Shown here: positions 8,226 to 16,577 of the stretch, one piece after another
How positions within the stretch are numbered: the stretch's first letter is position 1
How the letters are laid out: each line of letters opens with the position of its first letter
Source: JAHELQ01 sp964491915
GTDB taxonomy: Bacteria > Acidobacteriota > Aminicenantia > UBA2199
Reading direction: 5' to 3'
Length of the DNA stretch: 64,000 bases
NCBI GenBank assembly: GCA_964491915.1
Contig: CAZBHS010000031.1
Location: forward strand, 1-64,000
Notes under the pieces: model-generated
Told to the model about the DNA's origin: nothing
Database searches by the model: none
Seen by the model: only the letters and a program-made list of their open reading frames with translations
Program-made: the position numbers and the translations under genes

Positions 8226-9296
8226 ATGATGAAGTTATCGATTCTTTCTTTTATTGTCACTGAAGATTGTAATTTTAATTGCTCGTATTGCAGGCAAAAA
8301 AAAACGCCCTCTTATTTGACCTACCCACAAATCGAACGCTTTCTGGCATTTTGTTATCCGTATCTTCACCGGGGCGTCGTCGATATAATCTTTTATGGCG
8401 GCGAGCCATTGCTGGCGAAGGATCGGATTCGCGACACGGTCGCGTATTTGTGTGAGCGGGCTCGGTTCGACGGGAGGACATTTCGGTATACGGTCACCAC
8501 AAACGGCAGTTTACTGGATGATGATTTTATCGGTTTCATGGCAAACCACCGCTTCCGTGTCTACTTGAGTTTCGACGGACCTTCGCAGGACCGGTTGCGT
8601 CAGCGGGATAGCTTTCGATCGCTGCGGAGGCGAATTGATCAATTGAAAGGACTTCCGGCGATTGATCTGGCTCTCAATTCCGTTATCACCCCCTCCCGGG
8701 CGGAAGAGACAGTAAATTTAGTGGAATCGTTAGTGGAGACAGGCGTTCCAGAGTTTCGCATCGCCTTTGATATGACCCGGCGATGGAGCGAGGAGCAATT
8801 CGGGCGATTGGAGTTGTCATTCGACACAGTGCGCAAATTATTGGGGCACATTCGCCGGCGGACCGGTGAAAATCCCTTTTTGAACTTTCAGGAGATTCCA
8901 TCCTCAAGCGTCTTTTGCTGTGACGGCGGTAGGGATCGGTTGGCGTTGGCGCCGGGGCCCGTGGTCTGGGGCTGTCACCGGACATGGGGCTATTTTACCA
9001 CGGATACCGAATGCAAGGATGCGGGGGAGTTGTGTTTCGGAAATCTGGATTCCTTTATTGATTCGTTCGATTCCACCTATTCTTCGACTATGAAACATTA
9101 CGCAATACTGCGGCATGATTTCGCCCGCACTCCGACAATAGATTGTATCGATTGCCCGGAGGTGGGGGAGTGTGGAATTTGCCCCTTCACTGCGGCGGCT
9201 TTTGAGAGGCGGCTCGGAAAGATTCCCGGCTGGGTATGCCGGTTGCTCACATTTCAGCGGCTGCAAAGGCGGTTGTTTTATGAGGAAAATTTATAA
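8226..9296 (+). CDS. Radical SAM protein with SPASM-like C-terminal cluster domain
   Basis: A 356-residue enzyme. The radical SAM cluster motif CX3CX2C is at Cys15, Cys19, Cys22, followed by the Gly-Gly-Glu motif (FYGGEP, about 61-66). The C-terminal part has Cys231/Cys232, a Gly-Cys-His near 250 and a CX2CX5CX2C run at Cys307, 310, 316, 319. This matches the SPASM arrangement for auxiliary [4Fe-4S] clusters. Family knowledge: SPASM enzymes mature ribosomal peptides (sactipeptides, PqqE, mycofactocin) or sulfatases. No sulfatase or precursor is directly adjacent; the nearest candidates are the 76-residue peptide at 4756 and the two Cys peptides at 39.2-39.7 kb. Start: ATG at 8226 is chosen (the next ATG, 8229, is as good; TTG at 8214 is possible). 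No Shine-Dalgarno is visible and the promoter -10 is close, so near-leaderless translation is likely. Confidence 0.85.
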   Translation: MMKLSILSFIVTEDCNFNCSYCRQKKTPSYLTYPQIERFLAFCYPYLHRGVVDIIFYGGEPLLAKDRIRDTVAYLCERARFDGRTFRYTVTTNGSLLDDDFIGFMANHRFRVYLSFDGPSQDRLRQRDSFRSLRRRIDQLKGLPAIDLALNSVITPSRAEETVNLVESLVETGVPEFRIAFDMTRRWSEEQFGRLELSFDTVRKLLGHIRRRTGENPFLNFQEIPSSSVFCCDGGRDRLALAPGPVVWGCHRTWGYFTTDTECKDAGELCFGNLDSFIDSFDSTYSSTMKHYAILRHDFARTPTIDCIDCPEVGECGICPFTAAAFERRLGKIPGWVCRLLTFQRLQRRLFYEENL

Positions 9297-9370
9297 TTTG
9301 CCGCGACAATGTTGATTTTAACTGAACATTCATATATTATCAGTACCTGAAAAAAGAACAGGAGGATGCG

Positions 9371-9778
9371 ATGTTAAAGAAAATCGATCATATAGCTATC
9401 GCGGTAGAAAACCTTGATGAAGAGATTAAGCGGTTTAGGGATGTGATGGGGCTTGAATTTATCGGCACCGAAATTGTGGAAGAGCAGAAAGTACAAGTGG
9501 CCTTCTTCAAGATTGGGGATGTGCACATCGAGCTGACCGCGGCCACTGCCGACGATTCACCGATTTCCAAGTTCTTGGCCAGGCGGGGCCCCGGTATCCA
9601 TCATATTGCCATTGAAACCGACGATCTCAGAAAACAGATCAAAGATTTTCAGGACAAAGAGGTCCGCATGCTGGACAAAGAACCGCGGAACGGCGCTCAC
9701 GACTCGCTCATTGCATTCGCCCATCCTAAAAGCTTTTCCGGCGTGTTGGTGGAGCTGAAGGAGTCAGGAGAGAAGTAA
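9371..9778 (+). CDS. mce: Methylmalonyl-CoA epimerase
   Basis: A 135-residue glyoxalase-fold (VOC) protein with the two usual half repeats: KKIDHIAIAVENLDE at the start and GPGIHHIAIETDDL near residues 75-90. The metal ligands fit the family (His7, Gln45-region, His in GIHHIA and a C-terminal Glu in VLVELKE). It interconverts (S)- and (R)-methylmalonyl-CoA in propionate or odd-chain/branched amino-acid metabolism. AGGAGG lies before the ATG, and a promoter TTGATT-17-TATTAT (9312-9340) is upstream. The mutase is not in this window. The GH57 gene starts right after its stop, so the two are probably co-transcribed, an unusual pairing. Confidence 0.92.
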   Translation: MLKKIDHIAIAVENLDEEIKRFRDVMGLEFIGTEIVEEQKVQVAFFKIGDVHIELTAATADDSPISKFLARRGPGIHHIAIETDDLRKQIKDFQDKEVRMLDKEPRNGAHDSLIAFAHPKSFSGVLVELKESGEK

Positions 9779-9780
9779 CA

Positions 9781-11898
9781 CTGTCTGCTAAAATAAACAT
9801 TGCCCTGTTATGGCACATGCACCAGCCCTATTACAAGGATCCGTTCACCCGGCGGTTCGAGTTGCCATGGGTGCGGCTCCATGGGATGAAGGACTATTTT
9901 GGGATGGTGCATATTCTCAAAGATTTCCCGCAGATCAAAGCCACCTATAATCTGGTGCCTTCGTTGCTTTGCCAATTGGAAGATTATGTGGCGGGGGCCA
10001 AAGACCGGTTCCAGGAATTGTTCGACACACCCGCCGCGGACCTGGAGCCGGACGACGTGAGGTTCCTGGCCCGCCATTTTTTTTCCGCCAATGAAGATCA
10101 CCTTATCCGGCCGTTTCCCCGTTTCCACTATTTGCTCCAAAAAAAGAAAGATAATATGGGGAACAATCCTGATTGGCGCCGGATCTTTAGTTCTGATGAA
10201 CTACGGGATATCCAGGTTTGGTTCAAGTTGTGTTATTTCGATGAATTTTACAAGCAGGAAGACGAGGCTATCGTCAACCTCATCGCCAAGGGGCACCATT
10301 TCAATGAGAGCGACAAGGCAATCGTCAGGCAAAAAGAAAGCGAGCTTCTGGGCCGGGTGATTCCTGAGTACAAAACATTCTCCGATTCCGGGCAAATAGA
10401 CATTTCCACCACTCCGTTTTATCATCCTATCCTGCCTTTGCTCATCGATCCCCAATTGGGGCGGGTGACGAATCCCACTCTTCCGGAGTATGAGCTTGCC
10501 TTCAACTGGCTGGATGACGCAGTTGCACATTTGAACGACGCCATGGACTATATGGAACGGTTATTCGGGCGGAGGCCTCGGGGAGTGTGGCCCTCTGAGG
10601 GTAGTTTGTCTGCGGAGGTCCTCGACATCATGGAGCGAATGAAGATTCGCTGGACAGCGACAGATGAGATGAATCTCGAAAAATCTCTCGGTGTGTCGAT
10701 TGGTAGGGACCGTCAATTGACGGTCACGAACCCTGACGTGTTGTACAAACCCTATGTGTTTTCCGGCCATGATATCCGCATTTTTTTCCGGGATCATTAT
10801 TTGTCCGACCTGATCGGTTTTTATTACCAGACGTTCCCTCCCATAGAGGCGGCTGAGGATTTCGTGCGCAGACTCAAAGCGATCCCCGCCGCTGGCCAAA
10901 AAGAGTTGGTGGTCCCTATTATTCTAGACGGCGAGAACGCCTGGGAATATTACCGGGAGAGCGGGCGGGAATTTCTACGCCACTTTTTCCGTTTGGTTGA
11001 AGACGACCCGGCGCTCGATACCATTACCTTTTCAGAAGCCGCTGATAGGGAGACCGGGGTTCTAACCCGCTACGCTCCAGGTTCGTGGATCAACGGTAAT
11101 TTCGATATCTGGATCGGTGATGAAGAGGATCGCAGAGCCTGGCGTTTGCTTGAGAAGGCAAAAGCCGCTGTGGACGAGAAATACCAACTATTGTCGCCTG
11201 AAAATCAGGAAGAGGTGATGCGCCTTATTTTTATAGCGGAAGGGAGCGATTGGTTCTGGTGGTACGGCAGCCAAAACTACACGCCGGATCTCGATGTTTT
11301 CGACCGCCTTTACCGATTGAATCTCCAAAAAATTTTTGAAATACTCGATGCACCGGTTCCGGATGAGTTTTTTAAGCCGGTGGCCGACCTGGTACAGGCC
11401 GAAGATGTTCTTGTAACCCAACCGATCAATCAAATTCAGCCGAGAATCGACGGTAACATCACCCATTATTTTGATTGGTTCGGGGCCGGAAAAATTGAGC
11501 TGACCTTCGGGGGCGGCGCCATGAATGTGGCTCAAAAAGTTGTCCGGCAGATGTTTTTTGGGTTCTATAAACAACACTTTTATCTACGTATCGATACTAT
11601 AAAGCCGGCGCGCGAATTAGTTGACGGCGGCCTCAAACTTACAATTTGCGTCCAGGCGGGCGAAGAGATCAAGAAAATTCCGATTCCCGGCGGGCAACAA
11701 GATGTGAAGATAGGTGTGGGGCAGGTTATCGAGACGAGGATACCCTTCCAAATCGCTGGGCTGCAAGATGGTTCTATATTCAAACTCTCTTTGGAAATGG
11801 CAATGGGGGACGGTATTGTTCGTGTCATCCCGCCCCATGGTTATGTTCCGTTGTTGGTGCCTGGGGAAAAAGATTACGCCGATGCCTGGTTGGTCTAA
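9781..11898 (+). CDS. Glycoside hydrolase family 57 protein (alpha-glucan active), CTG start
   Basis: About 705 residues. The first ATG in this frame is at 9817, but codons upstream read AKINIALLWHMHQPYY, the conserved GH57 region 1 with the His-Gln-Pro motif. Starting at 9817 would cut it. A CTG at 9781 with AGGAG ten bases before it is the best start. Other conserved parts: GVWPSEGS (likely nucleophile Glu, about residue 275) and ILDGENAWEYY (likely acid/base Asp region, about 380). The last 170 residues look like a beta-rich accessory domain. Family knowledge: GH57 enzymes are alpha-amylases, amylopullulanases, branching enzymes or 4-alpha-glucanotransferases, often cytoplasmic. No signal peptide, so glycogen or maltodextrin turnover is likely; the exact reaction is open. 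Confidence 0.9.
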   Translation: MSAKINIALLWHMHQPYYKDPFTRRFELPWVRLHGMKDYFGMVHILKDFPQIKATYNLVPSLLCQLEDYVAGAKDRFQELFDTPAADLEPDDVRFLARHFFSANEDHLIRPFPRFHYLLQKKKDNMGNNPDWRRIFSSDELRDIQVWFKLCYFDEFYKQEDEAIVNLIAKGHHFNESDKAIVRQKESELLGRVIPEYKTFSDSGQIDISTTPFYHPILPLLIDPQLGRVTNPTLPEYELAFNWLDDAVAHLNDAMDYMERLFGRRPRGVWPSEGSLSAEVLDIMERMKIRWTATDEMNLEKSLGVSIGRDRQLTVTNPDVLYKPYVFSGHDIRIFFRDHYLSDLIGFYYQTFPPIEAAEDFVRRLKAIPAAGQKELVVPIILDGENAWEYYRESGREFLRHFFRLVEDDPALDTITFSEAADRETGVLTRYAPGSWINGNFDIWIGDEEDRRAWRLLEKAKAAVDEKYQLLSPENQEEVMRLIFIAEGSDWFWWYGSQNYTPDLDVFDRLYRLNLQKIFEILDAPVPDEFFKPVADLVQAEDVLVTQPINQIQPRIDGNITHYFDWFGAGKIELTFGGGAMNVAQKVVRQMFFGFYKQHFYLRIDTIKPARELVDGGLKLTICVQAGEEIKKIPIPGGQQDVKIGVGQVIETRIPFQIAGLQDGSIFKLSLEMAMGDGIVRVIPPHGYVPLLVPGEKDYADAWLV

Positions 11899-11953
11899 TC
11901 TGGATATGCCCGGGGACAGGCGCTTTGCCGCCCCCGGACGGATTTAGTGGCGA

Positions 11954-13738
11954 TCAGTGTCCCGCCCAACGGTGTTTTTGCAAATATTGGCGATTGTCGG
12001 ACGGCGAAAATTTGCGCCGTTTAATGTAGCTATTGTTGGTGTAGACGTCAAGGTATAGATAACCGTCCCCCGCGTTTACCACATTGACCAATTCCTCCCG
12101 GTAGTCGCCGATGATGTCCATTGTGAATTTCACTCCGTTGCCGATTTCTGGGGGGTCTGCCAACGGGGTGAGATGAAGCAGGGTTTTATCGGTCTTATCC
12201 ACCACCAGACGGTTAATGTCGGTGATGCATACCACTTCATGCGGCATAAGGCCATCCCAATCCATGGGGCCGTAACCGAAGTGGAGACTCTCGCCGATAA
12301 TTTCGAATTTAATGCCGTCGCTATCGTAGAGATACGGGCAGCACATACCGACTCCTGGGCTTTTGTAATAGACCCACACTTCCATGCCCGGAGTCCGGTC
12401 CACCACATCGCCGATCCAACCGGCATGCGCGTGTTTCGATTCGGCGCAATCGTCGATAGCGCTCCACTTTTTGATCTCATTGCCGACGCAATCGGTCATG
12501 TGGATTCCCATGGGATTTTGTTCTAGATAAAAATAGAGTTCCTGTTTCTCTTTGCAAGGACTGTCGTTGGGGGTATCGCGGATATAACCGGCGCACACAC
12601 CGTCGGCGTGGGACCATTGGTGACCGCCCCAACGGGCTTGCCACAGACCGTCTTCATCGAAGACGTAAATCCCGAGGAATGCTTCGTCTTTGCCGTCTTC
12701 GTCGATATCCACCACTTCAAATTGGTGGGAGGTGGAGATTCCCACGTTAGGGGCTTCGTAAAATTCCCAATGGGTGGTGAGCAACGGATTACCGTCGTAG
12801 GTGTAAGCCCTGACGTAACGGCGTTGGTTGAATTGATGACCGCTGCCCAGGAGAATGTAAGGTCTCTGGCCGTCGAGATAGGCGATGGAGATGGTCTTGT
12901 ATTTAATGGTTTTTTGTTCCCACCAATAATTGGCGCTGGGGATCGGTACCCGGGCCAGAATTTCATAGCCGCCCGCTCCTGAAAAATCGGGATTGATCAC
13001 ATAAAGGCAATAATCATTGATGGTCGGATCTTTTTTGATCCCGATCAATTCGTCTTTGCCGTCGCCGGTCAAATCCCAAAAGGTCCAGGGGATCACAGGC
13101 AGGCTGTCTGTTTCCCCCAAATCGATGTCGCAAGCCAGGGTTCCGTCATTGTAAAACACCATAACGTGGACATTTCCGTGGGCTTCGCTCTGCTCCACCT
13201 CGTCATCGTCCAGGATTTCCTGTGGGATCCATTCTGTCAAACGTTTGTTGAGTACCAACAAATCCGGTTGGCCGTCGCCGTTGATATCTCCCGCCTTTAT
13301 TCGCCCAACCGCCGGATTGGTTACAATCTCCGGGAGTTTCATGACGATGTTGCTCTTCGGACCGGTGGCGGCGATGACTGTGATCGAAGGGGAACTCTCA
13401 AGTCCGGTCTTTGAATCGGTGGATGTGACGTAATAATAATAGGTCCGTTCATACTGAAGATCGCCTTCATCCACATAATTTGTCGAATCCTTCACCGGAG
13501 TCGCCGTCAACCGTGAAAAATTGGTTCCGTCGGCACTGCGGTAAACGTGATACTCCGCTTTCCGGTTGTTCCTGTCTAGCCGCCAGGAAATGTAGATTTT
13601 CCAATTCCCCTCATCCGTCTGCCCCTGTGGAAGGGCCAGAATATGGGTGGGCGTTCGCAGTAGGACTTCTCCAAAGCCCTGGAACGGAGCCCAAAATAGA
13701 ATACAAAGCAGCAAACATGTTGCAAATGGTTTGTTCAT
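11954..13738 (-). CDS. Secreted Fn3 plus beta-propeller protein resembling PL11 rhamnogalacturonan lyases
   Basis: 594 residues from the ATG at 13738, which has AGGAG upstream; earlier frame to 13786 lacks such a site. A signal peptide spans about residues 1-23. Residues about 28-120 form a fibronectin type III domain (ISWRLDRNN...YHVYRSADG...YYYYVTS). The rest has repeated calcium-binding loops of the FG-GAP/VCBS kind: GDINGDGQPD, DLTGDGKDE, DIDEDGKDE, a GGHQWSHAD segment and PGMEVWV. The order of these resembles PL11 rhamnogalacturonan lyases, but the match is partial and the active-site residues could not be confirmed. Also notable are several Cys residues, suggesting disulphides outside the cell. 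Convergent with the GH57 gene. Either a pectin-active enzyme or a non-catalytic propeller. Confidence 0.7.
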   Translation of the reverse strand: MNKPFATCLLLCILFWAPFQGFGEVLLRTPTHILALPQGQTDEGNWKIYISWRLDRNNRKAEYHVYRSADGTNFSRLTATPVKDSTNYVDEGDLQYERTYYYYVTSTDSKTGLESSPSITVIAATGPKSNIVMKLPEIVTNPAVGRIKAGDINGDGQPDLLVLNKRLTEWIPQEILDDDEVEQSEAHGNVHVMVFYNDGTLACDIDLGETDSLPVIPWTFWDLTGDGKDELIGIKKDPTINDYCLYVINPDFSGAGGYEILARVPIPSANYWWEQKTIKYKTISIAYLDGQRPYILLGSGHQFNQRRYVRAYTYDGNPLLTTHWEFYEAPNVGISTSHQFEVVDIDEDGKDEAFLGIYVFDEDGLWQARWGGHQWSHADGVCAGYIRDTPNDSPCKEKQELYFYLEQNPMGIHMTDCVGNEIKKWSAIDDCAESKHAHAGWIGDVVDRTPGMEVWVYYKSPGVGMCCPYLYDSDGIKFEIIGESLHFGYGPMDWDGLMPHEVVCITDINRLVVDKTDKTLLHLTPLADPPEIGNGVKFTMDIIGDYREELVNVVNAGDGYLYLDVYTNNSYIKRRKFSPSDNRQYLQKHRWAGH

Positions 13739-13949
13739 AAAATCCTCTCCTAAAATAAATGTATGTTTTCCAAAAAAAAACAGCATTAAGGATGCCAGAT
13801 TGAATGCATTTTAGAAAGGCGCATAGGGAAAGCTTTTGGCTGGATGCTTGGCGCTTGCGAAACGCGAATGATAACCCATTGTTTATAGACAGTAACCGAT
13901 TGGTTATATCGACGATTGTCGCTGAATTAAATGTGTGGTCTACATAAGG

Positions 13950-13974
13950 GGAGGGCGTCTATTGACCGCCCTCC
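13950..13974. terminator. Possible hairpin between the propeller gene and the ABC exporter genes
   Basis: GGAGGGCG / CGCCCTCC, 8-bp stem with a 9-base loop, about 40 bases beyond the stop of the permease gene on the minus strand. No clear T-run follows, so intrinsic termination is uncertain. The gap 13739-14012 otherwise shows only AT-rich sequence, with a short AACC-GATT-GGTT repeat near 13898. Confidence 0.4.
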
Positions 13975-14012
13975 GTCTATTTAACTTACAGTTTACTCTT
14001 TATCTAGATGTT

Positions 14013-15209
14013 TCAGGAACCTCTGAAGATGACATCTTCGCGCTTGAACCACTGGGCGCAAAAAATCAAGGCGAAGGCCGCCATTATAAAGAGGGATAGA
14101 TAGACTTCAAATAACAGACCCGTTTTAAATGTCCCGGCGATAATCTCTTTTGTGGCTAACGATACATTGAGAATGGGAATCAACGCGGTGGCGGCGTTTA
14201 ATTTAATTCCCGGGAACAAGCCGATGAATACCGGTACGATGACAACGATATTGAGGGGCGTGATGATGCTTTGCGCCTCTTTGAAGGTGTGGGCGAAGAT
14301 CGACAACGATAGAAGAATCGCGGCAAAAAACATAGCCAACGGGATCAATAGGGTCAATACCAATAAAATTGTCTGGGTATTGAGTACTTGCAGCAGGAGA
14401 TTGAGAATCGCGTCCGGGATATCTGTGGCGAATTTCACCGATATGTAAAGTCCTAGAAACGAGATAGCCACACTGGATATTCCCGCTAGAAATACCACCA
14501 TGAATTTCCCCATGACGATTTGCATACGCTTTGCGGGGGAGGCGAGAAGCGTCTCGATGGTTCCCCGTTCTTTTTCGCCGGCCGCTAGATCAATTGCCGG
14601 ATACATGGTGCCCATGAAGCAAAATATCACAAAAATATACGGCAACAATCCGCCCACCGCTTCACTGAGCTTTTCCTGGACTGTGGCGATATCTTTTTTG
14701 TTCAGGATAATGGCCTTGCTGATATTGGTATCCAGCTCCAATTCCTTGAACCGGGTATCAATCAGCTCTGTTTCGTAGTGTTCCAGCAATTTTTCGATGC
14801 GCTGTCCGGTTATCCTTGTCTCCTGGGAGGATTTCAGATAGAAGGTCACGATTCCCTGCTTGTTTTTCGCCACCATGCTGTCGAATTCAGGACCGATGAC
14901 CAATCCGAAGTCAAGCTTCCCTGATTTGATTTGTTCTTTGATGTTTTCTTCGGTTAAACCCTCTTTCAGTTTAATCCCTTCAGCCTCTTTGAGCAACTGG
15001 TAAAAGCCGTCGGCATTGTCGTTGGTGATAATGGCTAGAGACAAGGTTTTTTCCTGGGCCTCTTTTTTTTGTTTCATCATGATTTTGGTGGAAAGGGTCA
15101 ACAGCATTGGAAACAGGAGCAGCGGAATGATAATCATGACAATCAATGTCCTCCGGTCCCTGAGAGTATCCATCAATTCCTTCTTGAAAATAATTAATGC
15201 CGTTTTCAT
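14013..15209 (-). CDS. natB: ABC-2 type exporter permease (NatB-like)
   Basis: 398 residues. One TM segment at about 20-40, a large outside loop (about 40-175), then five or more TM segments to the end, the layout of ABC-2 permeases of the NatB type. The motif LAAGEKERGTIETLLASP (about 210-230) is a hallmark of this family. Family knowledge: NatAB of Bacillus exports sodium; other members export unknown substrates. Its ATG overlaps the stop of the ATPase gene by four bases, so the pair is coupled. Gene symbol is by similarity only. Confidence 0.85.
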   Translation of the reverse strand: MKTALIIFKKELMDTLRDRRTLIVMIIIPLLLFPMLLTLSTKIMMKQKKEAQEKTLSLAIITNDNADGFYQLLKEAEGIKLKEGLTEENIKEQIKSGKLDFGLVIGPEFDSMVAKNKQGIVTFYLKSSQETRITGQRIEKLLEHYETELIDTRFKELELDTNISKAIILNKKDIATVQEKLSEAVGGLLPYIFVIFCFMGTMYPAIDLAAGEKERGTIETLLASPAKRMQIVMGKFMVVFLAGISSVAISFLGLYISVKFATDIPDAILNLLLQVLNTQTILLVLTLLIPLAMFFAAILLSLSIFAHTFKEAQSIITPLNIVVIVPVFIGLFPGIKLNAATALIPILNVSLATKEIIAGTFKTGLLFEVYLSLFIMAAFALIFCAQWFKREDVIFRGS

Positions 15210-15985
15210 TGGGCGCCTCCATTTTCGGAAACCAGACGGATGAATTCATCCTCGATGGTCCGGGATTGCATGTGCTGATAAAAGTCGTTAAAATTTCCGT
15301 TAAAGAGAAGTTTACCTTTGTGAATGATAGCCAGATCGTCGCTAAGCAGACTGACTTCCCCCATGATGTGAGTGGAGAATATCACGGTTTTTCCATCTTT
15401 TTTGCAATTTTTGATGAGCTGGATAATACTCCTCGATGTTATCACGTCGAGACCGACTGTTGGTTCGTCGAATATTACCACATCTGGATCGTGAATAATG
15501 GTGCGGGCTATCGAGACCTTTTGCTTCATGCCGGCGGAGAGCTTCGCGATCCTTCTGTTTTCGAATTCATTGATTCCCAATAATTCGAATAATTCTTGTT
15601 TCCGTCTTTTAAACACATCCGGAGCCATTCCGTTGAGGTCGGCATAATATTTTATCAATTCATTCGGAGTGAGGCGGTCATACAATCCGGTGGAGCCGGT
15701 TAAAAAACCAATATGCCGGCGCACCTCTTGAGGATGAGTGACAGCATCGAACCCCGCCACCTCGATCTTGCCTTTGCTGGGCTTCAGCATTGTGGCGATC
15801 ATTCGCAAGGTGGTGGTTTTCCCAGCGCCATTGGGCCCGAGCAATGTAAAAATTCTTCCGGGCTGGCAACTGAAGCTAATATCCGATACTGCCCAAATCG
15901 AACTCTCATTCTTGCCGAGCTTTTCTTCGCGCTTTTGTTTTCTAGATAATTTAAAGAGTTTACTCACTTGATCGATTGCGATCAT
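15206..15985 (-). CDS. natA: ABC exporter ATP-binding protein (NatA-like)
   Basis: 259 residues. Walker A LLGPNGAGKTT at about 49-59, the signature LSAGMKQK at about 150, Walker B VVIFDEP at about 168, and a D-loop GLD. The switch His lies in IFSTHIM. N-terminal residues 12-30 are a Lys/Arg/Glu-rich insert between the first strand and the Walker A, slightly longer than usual. Upstream is a good AGGAGA site. It powers the permease encoded next; the minus-strand promoter at 16020-16048 probably drives both. Confidence 0.92.
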   Translation of the reverse strand: MIAIDQVSKLFKLSRKQKREEKLGKNESSIWAVSDISFSCQPGRIFTLLGPNGAGKTTTLRMIATMLKPSKGKIEVAGFDAVTHPQEVRRHIGFLTGSTGLYDRLTPNELIKYYADLNGMAPDVFKRRKQELFELLGINEFENRRIAKLSAGMKQKVSIARTIIHDPDVVIFDEPTVGLDVITSRSIIQLIKNCKKDGKTVIFSTHIMGEVSLLSDDLAIIHKGKLLFNGNFNDFYQHMQSRTIEDEFIRLVSENGGAQ

Positions 15986-16019
15986 TAGATTCTCCTTTCT
16001 CTGTTTGTGTTCTTTCGAG

Positions 16020-16048
16020 ATTATACCGGACGCCGATCTTTTTTACAA
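16020..16048 (-). promoter_or_regulatory. Promoter of the natAB-like pair
   Basis: On the minus strand TTGTAA (16043-16048 complement), 17 bases, TATAAT (16020-16025 complement), about 35 bases before the ATPase ATG. Confidence 0.6.
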
Positions 16049-16176
16049 CATCGTTTTTTTTACGATTCTTGCCCGGTAAATTCATTGATTTCATTTTATA
16101 TATTATAAAATATACGATTCTGTGGTAAAATAGTTACTTCAAAAAGTAAGTAGGGAAATCTACGAGAGACATTTTG

Positions 16177-16205
16177 TTTACAAATGGGCTATTTTTTGAT
16201 AGAAT
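16177..16205 (+). promoter_or_regulatory. Promoter of rpsO-pnp
   Basis: TTTACA (16177-16182), 17 bases, TAGAAT (16200-16205), about 33 bases before the GTG start of rpsO. Confidence 0.6.
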
Positions 16206-16237
16206 ACAATGTGATATCATAGTAATAGGAGGAAATT

Positions 16238-16507
16238 GTGAGTATTACGAGCGAAGCTAAGCAGATGCTGATTTCGAAGTTCCAGAGAGGACACAACGAT
16301 ACGGGCTCGGAAGATGTACAAATTGCTGTTTTAACCGAGAGAATCAAAAATCTTACAGAACACTTTAAAACCCATAAAAAAGATCACCATTCTAGAAGGG
16401 GATTATTGGGTCTGGTTTCACGCAGAAGAAAATTATTGCAATTTTTGAAAAGAAAAGATTACCAAAGGTATCTGAAAATATTGCAGGAATTAAATTTAAG
16501 AAAATAA
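16238..16507 (+). CDS. rpsO: 30S ribosomal protein S15
   Basis: 89 residues, the usual length. GTG start preceded by AGGAGG. Typical S15 sequence throughout: TGSEDVQIAVLTERI, then LTEHFKTHKKDHHSRRGLL and LLQFLKRKDYQRY, including the His/Asp/Ser residues that contact 16S rRNA. It binds the 16S central domain early in 30S assembly. Gene order rpsO-pnp is the common bacterial order. Confidence 0.98.
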   Translation: MSITSEAKQMLISKFQRGHNDTGSEDVQIAVLTERIKNLTEHFKTHKKDHHSRRGLLGLVSRRRKLLQFLKRKDYQRYLKILQELNLRK

Positions 16508-16577
16508 TCTTTATTTGTATGAAATTATTTTATGTTTCTGTGATTGTTAGATATACGTAATTTGTAAGGAGAAATGA

